Translations under genes and position numbers: made by a program
Notes under the pieces: model-generated
What the model saw: the letters and a program-made list of their open reading frames with translations, nothing else
What the model was told of the DNA's origin: nothing
The model's database searches: none
Shown here: positions 39,440 through 47,160 of the stretch, piece by piece
Layout of the letters: each line of letters starts with the position of its first letter
Position numbering within the stretch: position 1 is the stretch's first letter
DNA from: Solimonas flava DSM 18980
Lineage (GTDB): Bacteria; Pseudomonadota; Gammaproteobacteria; Nevskiales; Nevskiaceae
Length of the DNA stretch: 64,000 bases
Direction: 5' to 3'
Assembly: GCF_000426685.1 (NCBI RefSeq)
Contig: NZ_AUFV01000008.1
Location: 132,530 to 196,529, forward strand

Positions 39440-39798
39440 TCGAGCGCCGAGGACGACGCTGCAGCCCGCTGGCGGGCCTGACGCGCGCCGTCACCAGCCG
39501 CGCGACCGGGCCTGTTCGCGCCAAGCATCGTTGTGGCCGCGCCCGTTTTGCCGCAGCGCAAGGAACGAGGAACGCGATGTACTGGGCGGTACGTGAGCGA
39601 CGAGGTCGTTCGCGAAGCGAACGGCCCGCGATGCGGCAAACATCAATGAAGGGGGCGGTCCCTTCGGGATGCCGCCGGGCGAGCCGCCATGCGACGTTGC
39701 GGACCGCTTCTCGGGAATCACCCAAGCACGTGCGGTCCGCGCCCGGCCTGTCGGTGCGCCAGACGGCACCATAACAACGCCATTGGCGTTGACCGGCT
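39440..39798. other. 359-nt gap with repeat-like sequence
   Basis: No convincing gene. It contains GTTCGC-GAA-GCGAAC (39607-39622 region), and near the right end the inverted repeat CAACGCC-AT-TGGCGTTG. The stretch CGCAAGGAACGAGGAACGCG and what follows has the look of an interspersed repeat remnant, but only one copy is present in this window. Short open frames here lack ribosome-binding sites and coding character. Confidence 0.4.
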
Positions 39799-41361
39799 CT
39801 AGCCCGGGCGCCGCCGATAGCCGTTCTCGCGCAGCGGCGAGCGCAGCAGCCGCAGCGGCTCGCCTCCGGCGCGCTTGATGCCGGCCGGACAGCCGCCGCC
39901 GTCGCGATAGGCCAGCGCCGCCGCGAACAGGGCCTCGCCGCTGTCGCCGAGCGCGTGCCCGAAGTCGTCATCGACCGCGCAGGTCGGCGTGAAGCCGTCG
40001 GCATAGTCGCCCGCACCCCTGGCGTTGACGCCGGAGAACTCGATCGCGAAATACGACAGCCCGCAGTTGTCCTGGGCGAAGAAGCCGTAGGGCTTGCCGC
40101 AGCTGGTGTCGCCGATCTGCACGACCTCGACGTCGACGCCGCGCAGGCCGTTGATGACGGCCTCGCTCGCCGAGCAGGTGCCAGGCCCGGTCAGCACGTA
40201 GACGCGCGACAGCCCGAGCTGCGGCAGCGCCGTGCCCTCGGCGACCGACGGATCGAAGCCCAGGGTGGCGGCATGGAACGGCGTCGCCACGTCCGGCGAC
40301 TGCGCCAGCGGATTCTTGTCGTTGAAGCGCAGGCGCTCGAAGGTCTTGCCCTGCGTGCGCGCGCCACCGGCGATCATGTAGGCGAGCTCGCTGGCGATGT
40401 CGAGATAGCCGCCGCCGTTGTAGCGGATGTCGAGCACGAGATCGCTGATATTCGCCGCCTGCAGCTGCGTGAGCGCGGTGCGCAGCTGGCCTTCGGCGGT
40501 GGCGATGTGATCGTTGAACTGCAGATAGCCGACGCGGCCGGTCGGCGTGTCGAGCGTCTCGACGTTCTGCACCGGCGTCGAAGTCACCGCCGCCGCCGTC
40601 AGGCTGACGTCGCGCGCGCTGGCGGCACCGAGATCGCGCAGCGTGAAGACATGCGTCTCGCCGGCGCTGTCCGGGCCGAGGCCGGCGTTCAGCACGTCGA
40701 TGCCGGCCTGCGTGTTGTCGTCGATGCCGACGCCGTCGATCGCCAGGATCACGGCGCCGCGCGCGACGTTCGCCGCCGCCGCCGGCGTGCCCGGATCGCT
40801 GTAGGCGACGCGCACGTCGCGCGGCGGCGCCGACTTCAGCACCGCGAACTGCGCGCCGTAGCCGATGCTGACACCGCTCTGCGACAGGGCCTGCCAGAGC
40901 GCGGTCGGATAGGTGAAGCTGAACTGATCCTTGTATTTGCCGGAGGCGGTCTTCGCCGGCGTCAGCAGCGCGTCGAAGTACGCGCCGAGCGCGGCCGGCA
41001 CGCTGCCGTAGTTCGCCGCCGTGTACGGCGCGGCATTGACGCCAGGGATTTCGCGATACCAGAGATAGACCTCGTTCATGTAGGTCTTCAGCCAGCGCTG
41101 CTCGTCGCCGATCGCGCCCTGCCGGTCCGGATAGGCCTCGCCGCTGTACGGATCGTTGCCGCTGCGCGGCGCCGCGCAGACCGCGGCGAGCTTGTCGGAT
41201 TGCGCGGTGCGCTGCTGCCACAGCGTCAGCCCGCTGTCGCCCGCATCGTCGCCACCGCCGCCACCGCCGCCACCGCCGCAGGCCGCGACCGAAAGCGCCG
41301 CGACGACGACGGCCAGCGGCCGCCAGCAGCGGGTCCGCCGAAATTCGAATTCCCTGTGCAT
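39799..41361 (-). CDS. S41-family peptidase lipoprotein
   Basis: 520 aa. A signal with lipobox (AVVVAALSVAAC) is followed by nine glycines from a GGC/GGT microsatellite, then an N-terminal helical domain, a PDZ-like part (VARGAVILAIDGVGIDDN near 195) and the S41/Tsp catalytic core: VGYLQFNDHI near 270, DLVLDIRYNGGGYLDIASEL near 300, TGPGTCSASEAVINGLRGVD near 385 with the probable catalytic Ser, and GDTSCGKPYGFF near 415 with the Lys. Predicted to be outer-membrane-anchored and periplasmic. The frame is open 543 nt further upstream, but the ATG at 41361 gives the signal peptide. Confidence 0.88.
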   Translation of the reverse strand: MHREFEFRRTRCWRPLAVVVAALSVAACGGGGGGGGGDDAGDSGLTLWQQRTAQSDKLAAVCAAPRSGNDPYSGEAYPDRQGAIGDEQRWLKTYMNEVYLWYREIPGVNAAPYTAANYGSVPAALGAYFDALLTPAKTASGKYKDQFSFTYPTALWQALSQSGVSIGYGAQFAVLKSAPPRDVRVAYSDPGTPAAAANVARGAVILAIDGVGIDDNTQAGIDVLNAGLGPDSAGETHVFTLRDLGAASARDVSLTAAAVTSTPVQNVETLDTPTGRVGYLQFNDHIATAEGQLRTALTQLQAANISDLVLDIRYNGGGYLDIASELAYMIAGGARTQGKTFERLRFNDKNPLAQSPDVATPFHAATLGFDPSVAEGTALPQLGLSRVYVLTGPGTCSASEAVINGLRGVDVEVVQIGDTSCGKPYGFFAQDNCGLSYFAIEFSGVNARGAGDYADGFTPTCAVDDDFGHALGDSGEALFAAALAYRDGGGCPAGIKRAGGEPLRLLRSPLRENGYRRRPG

Positions 41362-41498
41362 CCGATCCCCCGATGCCGGCGGCACGATGCCGCGGCGATG
41401 AACGCCGACAGTCTCCTGCGCCGCGCCGGACGCGCGCAAGCCGGCGTCGCCGCGCGCGAAAGTCATCACCGCCGATGCGGGATCGCCCGGCGCCGTCG

Positions 41499-41504
41499 TA
41501 TCCT
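41499..41504 (+). promoter_or_regulatory. Possible -10 box of rsmE, leaderless
   Basis: TATCCT, TGCGCGC (7 nt), then the rsmE ATG. No ribosome-binding site is visible between them. Part of a recurring pattern in this window. Confidence 0.4.
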
Positions 41505-41511
41505 TGCGCGC

Positions 41512-42249
41512 ATGGCCGACCCTCGCATTTACCTCGACAACGAATCCCTCGCCGCCGGCGCCCACCTGCGCCTGCCCGACGCCGCGTACCGCCACCTCGT
41601 GCAGGTGCTGCGGCTGCGTCCCGGCGAGCGCTTCATCGCCTTCGACGGCCGCGGCGGCGAGTACCTCGCGGAAATCGTCGAAGTCGGCAAGCGCGAGGCG
41701 AGCGCTTATCTGGTGTCGTTCCATGACGTCGACCGCGAGTCGCCGCTCGACCTGACGCTCGCGCAATGCGTATCGAAGGGCGAGCGCATGGACTACACGC
41801 TGCAGAAGGCGGTCGAGCTCGGCATCACGCGCATCGTGCCGCTGATCTCGTCGCGCAGCGTCGTGCGTCTCGATTCGGACCGCTGGGACAAGAAGCTCGA
41901 ACACTGGCGCGGCGTGGTGATCGCCGCCTGCGAGCAGTCCGGCCGCACGCGCGTGCCGGCCGTCGACACGCCGATCGCACTGCCGACCTGGCTCGACGAC
42001 GAATCAGCACACGGCACGCGCCTGACGCTGGACCCGCTCGGCCATCACGGCCTGCGCGAGCTGCCGCCGCCGACCGGGCCGGTGACGCTGCTGGTCGGCC
42101 CCGAAGGCGGCCTCACCGAGCACGAACTCGACCGCGCCCGCGAAGCCGGCTTCACCGGCATGCGCATGGGCCCGCGCGTGCTGCGCACCGAAACCGCCGG
42201 CGTCGCCGCGCTCGCCGCGCTGCAGGCGATGTGGGGCGACTGGCGCTGA
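41512..42249 (+). CDS. rsmE: 16S rRNA m3U1498 methyltransferase
   Basis: SPOUT-class RNA methyltransferase, 245 aa. It begins MADPRIYLDNESLAAGAHLR. An N-terminal PUA-like domain includes HLVQVLRLRPGERFIAFDGR near residue 29. The SPOUT domain has KGERMDYTLQKAVELGITRI near 88, EQSGRTRVPAV near 143, LLVGPEGGLTEHELDRA near 193 and MGPRVLRTETAGVAALAAL near 220, the knot region that binds SAM. No Shine-Dalgarno; a -10-like TATCCT lies 7 nt upstream. Confidence 0.96.
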   Translation: MADPRIYLDNESLAAGAHLRLPDAAYRHLVQVLRLRPGERFIAFDGRGGEYLAEIVEVGKREASAYLVSFHDVDRESPLDLTLAQCVSKGERMDYTLQKAVELGITRIVPLISSRSVVRLDSDRWDKKLEHWRGVVIAACEQSGRTRVPAVDTPIALPTWLDDESAHGTRLTLDPLGHHGLRELPPPTGPVTLLVGPEGGLTEHELDRAREAGFTGMRMGPRVLRTETAGVAALAALQAMWGDWR

Positions 42250-42340
42250 GCGCGCGGCGGCGCGGCGAGCAAGATCGGAACCGTCGCCGCGCGGCGGCGT
42301 CGCGATACTGGCCACCCGTCACCCGCCGAAGGACGCCGCC

Positions 42341-43279
42341 ATGAACGCCGCCGCGAATTCCGCCGCCCGCGCCCGCTATCTCGAACGCCTGCAGCGCCCG
42401 CTGGCGCTGATCGAGCAGGCGATCGCCGCCGGTCGCGAACCGCCGCCGCTCGCCGAACTGGCGCGCGCCGCGCACTTCTCGCCGTTTCACTTTCATCGCC
42501 TGTATCGCGCGCTGTGCGGCGAAGCCCTCGGCGCGACCGTCGCGCGGCTGCGCATGCTGGCGGCGCTGCAGGCGCTGCGCGACGCACGCGTGCGCGTCAC
42601 CGACGTCGCGCTCGCCGCCGGCTACGACACGCCGCAGGCCTTCGCGCGCGCGTTCCGGCAGCAGCTCGGCCGCACACCGAGCGAGCTGCGCGCCGACGCC
42701 GCCGCGCTCGACGCGGCGATCGTCAGCCTCGGCGCGACGCCGGCGGCGACGCCGCGGCCGGCGCTGCGCGTCGAGGTCGTCTCGGTCGCGCCGCTGCGCC
42801 TGCTGGCGCGCCACAACGTCGGCGACGCACGCGACCTCGACCGCGTCTACACCGCGCTGTTCGAGAGCGCCGGCGAACTCGGCCTGCTCGATGCCCTGCT
42901 CGGCATCTATGGCCGCCCGGCGCAGGACGCGCGCGACGTCGCGCCGGCCGACTACGCCTTCGACTGCGCGCTGGCGTTCTCGCGGGCACTGCCGGCGTCG
43001 CTGCCGGCCGGACTGTCGGTGCTGGAGCTGGGCGGCGGCACCTACGCGCGCGTGCGCCACGTCGGCGACTACGACGGCCTCGACGCCGAGGTCGAGGCGC
43101 TGCTGCGCGACTGGCTGCCCGACAGCGGCTATGCGCTGCGCGACGCGCCGCTGTTCCATCACTATCTGGACGACCCGGAACAGGTCGCGGTCGAGGCGCT
43201 GCGCAGCGATGTCTACGTGCCGGTCGCGCGCGACGGCGCCGACGAAAGCGCCGCGCGCCCGCCGGGGCCTAGTGCGTGA
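42341..43279 (+). CDS. AraC-type HTH fused to a GyrI-like small-molecule-binding domain
   Basis: 312-aa regulator of the Rob/SbmC-fusion type. The N-terminal AraC double HTH contains ELARAAHFSPFHFHRLYRAL near residue 40 and VALAAGYDTPQAFARAFRQQ near 90. The C-terminal GyrI-like domain contains VSVAPLRLLARHNVGDARDL near 147 and ELGGGTYARVRHVGDYDGL near 228; such domains bind hydrophobic compounds. Its last 11 nt overlap the 3' end of the convergent permease gene. A GATACT about 35 nt upstream may be its -10. Confidence 0.9.
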   Translation: MNAAANSAARARYLERLQRPLALIEQAIAAGREPPPLAELARAAHFSPFHFHRLYRALCGEALGATVARLRMLAALQALRDARVRVTDVALAAGYDTPQAFARAFRQQLGRTPSELRADAAALDAAIVSLGATPAATPRPALRVEVVSVAPLRLLARHNVGDARDLDRVYTALFESAGELGLLDALLGIYGRPAQDARDVAPADYAFDCALAFSRALPASLPAGLSVLELGGGTYARVRHVGDYDGLDAEVEALLRDWLPDSGYALRDAPLFHHYLDDPEQVAVEALRSDVYVPVARDGADESAARPPGPSA

Positions 43280-44831
43280 CGCTGTCGTCCGGCGTGGTCA
43301 GCCAGCGCGCCGAGACGAACAGCAGCGCCATCAGGCCGTAGCCGAGCGCGTACGGCCAGGCCGGCCGCAGCGCCAGCACGGTATCGCCGAACGCGTACTG
43401 ATAGCCGTGCATCAGGCCGGTCGCCGACAGCAGCGCGGCGATCGCGCACCAGACCGCGGCACCGGTGAAGCGGCGCTCGATAATCGCCACCGTCATCGCC
43501 GACAGGATCATCGCCGTGAACACCACGCCCTGCTCCAGCGCGAAGGCGCCGGCGATGTGGACGTCGCTCTGCAGGAACTTCGGCACGAGATCCGCCGAGA
43601 AGGCGGCGCCGCCGGCGATGCCAAGCCCGGCCGCATGCAGGCCGGCCTTGGCCATCAGCGAACCCCAGGTCGCCAGGCCCGGCAGGATGCCGATGATCAC
43701 CGCCGGGGCGTGATGCGCCGGCGTCGCCTGGAAGGCCTGCGCGCACATCACCACGCCGATCCACAGCAGGATCGCCATGCCGGCCTCGATCGGCACGAAC
43801 CACGCGACATGCGCCAGCGTGCCGGTGAAGCACAGCAGCGCCAGGAAGACGCCGGACAGGCTCGAGTACGCAGCGCGCGCGCCCATCGCCTTCCAGCCCG
43901 GATGGCCGATGTAGAGCGTGGTCGGAAAGCAGGAGCCGAACAGCGCGGCGGCCATCGAGCCGAAGCCGTTGACGGCCAGCGACGGCCGCGCCGGATAGCG
44001 GTCGCCGGCGGCCTCGGCCGATTCGAGGTTCTGCATCGAGCCGGCGACGATGAACAGGCCCATCGGCAGGATGATCGCGAAGTAGCTGAGCAGGAAGTCG
44101 GCGCGGAACGAGGCGACGAGGTCGCCGAGTACCGGCACCGGCAGATGCAGCGCCGGCGCGCCCGGCGCCGCGCCGGCCGGCGCGAGCCCCGTGCCCCGCG
44201 CCAGCGCCGTACCGAGCGCGACCGCGACCAGACCGACCGGCAGGCCGCCGCGGAAGCGCACGCGGCCGAAGTAGCCGAGCAGGATCACCGCCAGCGTCGT
44301 CAGGCCGACGACCGGATGCGCGTAGGTACGGAACAGGAAGCCCAGCGAGATGAAGGCGAGCGCCAGACCGGCGAGCGTCGCCAGCAGCGCGGCGCGCGGC
44401 GTGGCGCGGCGGATGCGCTCGACGACGAAGGAGCCGGCCAGCTCGATCAGGCCGCAACTGAAGCACGCCAGCAGGCCCGCCTGCCAGGCGATGCGCGCCG
44501 GATCGGCGGCGCCGGCCGCCTGCGCGGCGAGCTTGGCCGGCAGCATGACGAGGAACACGAACGCGAACACGGTGACGGCGTTGAGCCCGTACGGCAGCGC
44601 GCAGACATCGTCGCGGCCGGTCTGGCGCGCGAGCTGGCGCGCCTGATGCGCGTAGTAGAGGTTGCCGACCAGCAGCGACACCGCCGCGCCCGGCAGGATG
44701 CGGCCGACCAGCAGCGCGTCGTCGAAACCGAGCACGTAACGGCACAGGCCGGACAGCACCAGCAGCAGGATCAGGTTGTCGAGCGCGAGGCCGAAGAAGC
44801 CGTCGAGATCGCCCCGCACGAAAGCACGCAT
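43269..44831 (-). CDS. NCS2/xanthine-uracil-type permease family membrane protein
   Basis: 520-aa integral membrane protein with about 12-14 hydrophobic segments. It starts MRAFVRGDLDGFFGLALDNL; VLSGLCRYVLGF, CALPYGLNAVTVFAFVFLVM near 82, LPMGLFIVAGSMQNLESAEA near 250 and GSMAAALFGSCFPTTLYIGH near 288 resemble the NCS2/AzgA-like nucleobase transporters. The substrate is not readable. A TTG start 18 nt earlier is possible; the ATG was preferred. It ends inside the convergent AraC gene and lies downstream of the aqpZ terminator. Confidence 0.8.
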   Translation of the reverse strand: MRAFVRGDLDGFFGLALDNLILLLVLSGLCRYVLGFDDALLVGRILPGAAVSLLVGNLYYAHQARQLARQTGRDDVCALPYGLNAVTVFAFVFLVMLPAKLAAQAAGAADPARIAWQAGLLACFSCGLIELAGSFVVERIRRATPRAALLATLAGLALAFISLGFLFRTYAHPVVGLTTLAVILLGYFGRVRFRGGLPVGLVAVALGTALARGTGLAPAGAAPGAPALHLPVPVLGDLVASFRADFLLSYFAIILPMGLFIVAGSMQNLESAEAAGDRYPARPSLAVNGFGSMAAALFGSCFPTTLYIGHPGWKAMGARAAYSSLSGVFLALLCFTGTLAHVAWFVPIEAGMAILLWIGVVMCAQAFQATPAHHAPAVIIGILPGLATWGSLMAKAGLHAAGLGIAGGAAFSADLVPKFLQSDVHIAGAFALEQGVVFTAMILSAMTVAIIERRFTGAAVWCAIAALLSATGLMHGYQYAFGDTVLALRPAWPYALGYGLMALLFVSARWLTTPDDSVTH

Positions 44832-44854
44832 GCATCCACCCGCGGTCAAAAATG

Positions 44855-44888
44855 AAAAACGCCGCGACGGCGCCAGGCCGGCGCGGCG
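44855..44888 (-). terminator. Intrinsic terminator of aqpZ
   Basis: On the minus strand CGCCGCG pairs with CGCGGCG around a GC-rich loop and is followed by TTTTTC. It lies 13 nt after the aqpZ stop and separates it from the permease gene. Confidence 0.8.
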
Positions 44889-44900
44889 CGAAGCGCGGAC

Positions 44901-45623
44901 TCAGGCCTCGTCCTTGCCCAGCCAGCGCGCGATGAAGCCGCCGAGCAGACCGCCGGCGAGCGGCGCGACCCAGAACAGCCACAGCTGGCCGAGCGCGCCG
45001 GCGCCGGCGAACAGCGCGACGCCGGTCGAACGTGCCGGATTCACCGAGGTGTTGGTCACCGGAATGCTGATCAGATGGATCAGCGTCAGCGTCAGACCGA
45101 TCGCGATCGGCGCGAAGCCGGCCGGCGCGCGGCCGTGCGTGGCGCCGAGGATGACGATCAGGAACACCGCCGTCAGCACGACCTCGGTGAGCAAAGCCGC
45201 CGTCAGCGAGTAGCCGCCCGGCGACAGCGTGCCGTAGCCGTTGCTCGCGAACGCACCGGCCGCCGACGCGTCGATCGCGAAGCCCGGGCTGCCCTGCGCG
45301 ATCTGCAGCAGCACGAAGCCGGCGACGATGCCGCCGAGCACCTGGGCGACGATGTACGGCAGCAGCTCGGCCGCCGGGAAACGGCCGCCGGCCCACAGAC
45401 CGACGCTGACCGCCGGATTGAAATGCGCGCCGGACACATGGCCGAAGGCATAGGCGCCGGTCAGCACCGTCAGGCCGAACGCCAGCGCGACGCCGAGAAA
45501 GCCGATGCCGAGCGGATTGCCCTCGCCGCCGAACTTCGCGGCCAGCACGGCGCTGCCGCAGCCGCCGAGCACCAGCCAGAACGTACCGAGAAATTCCGCG
45601 GACACTTTCTTCGTCAAGCTCAT
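44901..45623 (-). CDS. aqpZ: Aquaporin Z
   Basis: 240-aa inner-membrane water channel with six membrane helices and the two NPA pore motifs, [12 protein letters not shown] near residue 60 and [13 protein letters not shown] near 183. It begins [20 protein letters not shown], typical of AqpZ. AAGGAGT lies 9 nt before the ATG. Monocistronic by its own terminator. Confidence 0.96.
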   Translation of the reverse strand: MSLTKKVSAEFLGTFWLVLGGCGSAVLAAKFGGEGNPLGIGFLGVALAFGLTVLTGAYAFGHVSGAHFNPAVSVGLWAGGRFPAAELLPYIVAQVLGGIVAGFVLLQIAQGSPGFAIDASAAGAFASNGYGTLSPGGYSLTAALLTEVVLTAVFLIVILGATHGRAPAGFAPIAIGLTLTLIHLISIPVTNTSVNPARSTGVALFAGAGALGQLWLFWVAPLAGGLLGGFIARWLGKDEA

Positions 45624-45702
45624 CGCACGCACTCCTTCTTCAGGTTAAGGGCCACATCGAGTGGTACCGCGACACACGAACGCTTGCTTGCGGCGCCCCG
45701 CT

Positions 45703-45754
45703 CAGAACGACCGGTCAGAACAGCACGCCAGAACGACAGGTCAGAACGACACGT
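45703..45754. repeat. Four tandem 13-bp repeats at a gene 3' end
   Basis: Units CAGAACGACCGGT, CAGAACAGCACGC, CAGAACGACAGGT and CAGAACGACACGT run head to tail. The last unit carries the final codons (VSF and stop) of the DUF3574 lipoprotein gene on the minus strand, and the other three continue past the stop. It looks like local duplication of the gene end. Confidence 0.85.
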
Positions 45755-46196
45755 CGGCCGGCTGCGTCACGCGCAGCACCGACTGGTCGCCGGTCTTCTG
45801 CTTCCAGGCGCTGCGCACCGCATCGATCGCGGCGCGCGCCGCCGGCGTGTCCTCGTGCAGCAGCACGACCAGCTTCGAGCGCAGGCGCTCCGGCTGCGCG
45901 GCGCCTTTATCGAGCCACTGGCCGTAGACGTCGAGCACGCTCAGGCCGGCGGGAAAGCGCGGCGTGATCTCGGCGTCGAGGAAGGCGCGCCACTGTGCTT
46001 CGCTGACGCCGTGCTGCGGCTGGTCGGCGTAGCCGAGGCCGAAGTACAGCTCGGTGCGCACCCAGCCCTGCGTCGCGCCCGGATGCGCGGCGTCGCCGGC
46101 CAAGGTCGCGGACGCCGGCAGCGTCGCCGGCGCCGGCCCGTACAGACAGCCGCCGAGCAGCAATGCGCCCGCCAGGACGAGGCCGGTGCGAATCAT
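45741..46196 (-). CDS. DUF3574 lipoprotein
   Basis: 151 aa. Signal peptide with lipobox (LVLAGALLLGGC, Cys near residue 17), then the DUF3574 region: GWVRTELYFGLGY near 44, WRAFLDAEITPRFPAGLSVL near 68 and DVYGQWLDKGA near 88. The function of the family is unknown. The coding 3' end lies in a 13-bp tandem repeat array. It is not obviously part of an operon. Confidence 0.82.
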   Translation of the reverse strand: MIRTGLVLAGALLLGGCLYGPAPATLPASATLAGDAAHPGATQGWVRTELYFGLGYADQPQHGVSEAQWRAFLDAEITPRFPAGLSVLDVYGQWLDKGAAQPERLRSKLVVLLHEDTPAARAAIDAVRSAWKQKTGDQSVLRVTQPADVSF

Positions 46197-46328
46197 GGAA
46201 TTCTCCCTAGGACATGGACGCGGCGCAGCGTGCGCGCTGGCTGCGTATATACACGATCGACAGGCCGCCCGGCAGCGGCGGCTCTCAGAACTTTTGCGTC
46301 GATCGTCATGCCGCGCGCCGGCACGGTC

Positions 46329-46685
46329 TCAGCGCGGCGCCGGTGGCGGCGCCCCCAGGCGCAGCGACTGATCGATCGGCTCGGTCCACGCACGCGTGAC
46401 GCGGCCACGCATGAACTCCACATAGAGCACGCGGCGGTCGTCGCCGTCGCCGACGAAAGACCAGCGCACGCCGATCGGATGCTGGTCGCCGAGATAGAGC
46501 GTCTGCTCGTTGTCCGGATAGCGGCCGGCGACACGGCGCACCTGCGCTTCGAGATCGCCGGGGCGGATCACACCACCGTGCCAGGCGAGCGGCTGCTCGG
46601 TCACCAGCGGACCGAGCGTGCCGGCCGCCGCAGCGCCGGCGAGCAACAGCGCGAGCGCCGCGGCGACGCGCGCGCCGCTAGCCAC
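46329..46685 (-). CDS. Small exported protein of unknown function
   Basis: 118 aa from a GTG at 46685, giving a signal peptide (ARVAAALALLLAGAAAA) followed by GTLGPLVTEQPLAWHGGVIR and YLGDQHPIGVRWSFVGDGDD. I recognise no family. The GTG overlaps the stop of the DUF2780 gene (GTGGCTAG), so it is likely translated by coupling as third gene of the oxidoreductase operon. A longer frame starting at 46760 would lie inside the DUF2780 gene and is rejected. Confidence 0.65.
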   Translation of the reverse strand: MASGARVAAALALLLAGAAAAGTLGPLVTEQPLAWHGGVIRPGDLEAQVRRVAGRYPDNEQTLYLGDQHPIGVRWSFVGDGDDRRVLYVEFMRGRVTRAWTEPIDQSLRLGAPPPAPR

Positions 46686-47160
46686 CCAGCTTGCCGAGCA
46701 GGCCGCCGAGCGCCGCGCCCAGGCCTTCGCCGCCGCTCGAAGCGGTGGTCGAAGCGGCACCGAGGCCGCGCAGCGCCGGCACCGCTTCGAGCAGGCGCGC
46801 GATCAGCGCCGGATCGACGTGCTGCGACAGCTGCTGGAGCAGCGCCGGCACGAACTGCGCGAGCAGTTCCGGCTTGAGACCGGCCTGCTGCACGGCGGCG
46901 AGCGGCCCGCCGAGTTCGCCGCCGGAACCGCCGAGGCTGCCGGCCAGACTGCCGAGCGAGCCGAGCAGGCCGCCGCCGGCCGGCGCGGCCGCCGCCTGGC
47001 CAATCCACTCTTGCACCTGCGGCACGGCCTCGAGCAGGCGCTCGAAGTCGCCGCCGGCGGCGCGCGTCTGCACCAGATGGAGAATCGCGCCGGCGGCGCT
47101 TTCGGCCTGCGCCGGTGACAGGCCGAACTGGCCGGCGAGCTGGGTGATGACGGCATTCAT
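46678..47160 (-). CDS. DUF2780-like protein
   Basis: 160 aa beginning MNAVITQLAGQFGLSPAQAE, a Gly/Ser/Leu-rich protein with GGGLLGSLGSLAGSLGGSGG in the middle and GAALGGLLGKLGG at the end. The pattern (short helical N-terminus, glycine-rich loop, helical C-terminus) resembles DUF2780/VcgC-type proteins; the function is unknown. Its ATG overlaps the stop of the molybdopterin oxidoreductase (ATGA). Confidence 0.7.
   Translation of the reverse strand: MNAVITQLAGQFGLSPAQAESAAGAILHLVQTRAAGGDFERLLEAVPQVQEWIGQAAAAPAGGGLLGSLGSLAGSLGGSGGELGGPLAAVQQAGLKPELLAQFVPALLQQLSQHVDPALIARLLEAVPALRGLGAASTTASSGGEGLGAALGGLLGKLGG

Noticed and set aside
39577-39774. 65-codon plus-strand open frame in the gap before the S41 protease
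   Set aside because: Basic, low-complexity translation without a good ribosome-binding site or family resemblance; overlaps repeat-like sequence.
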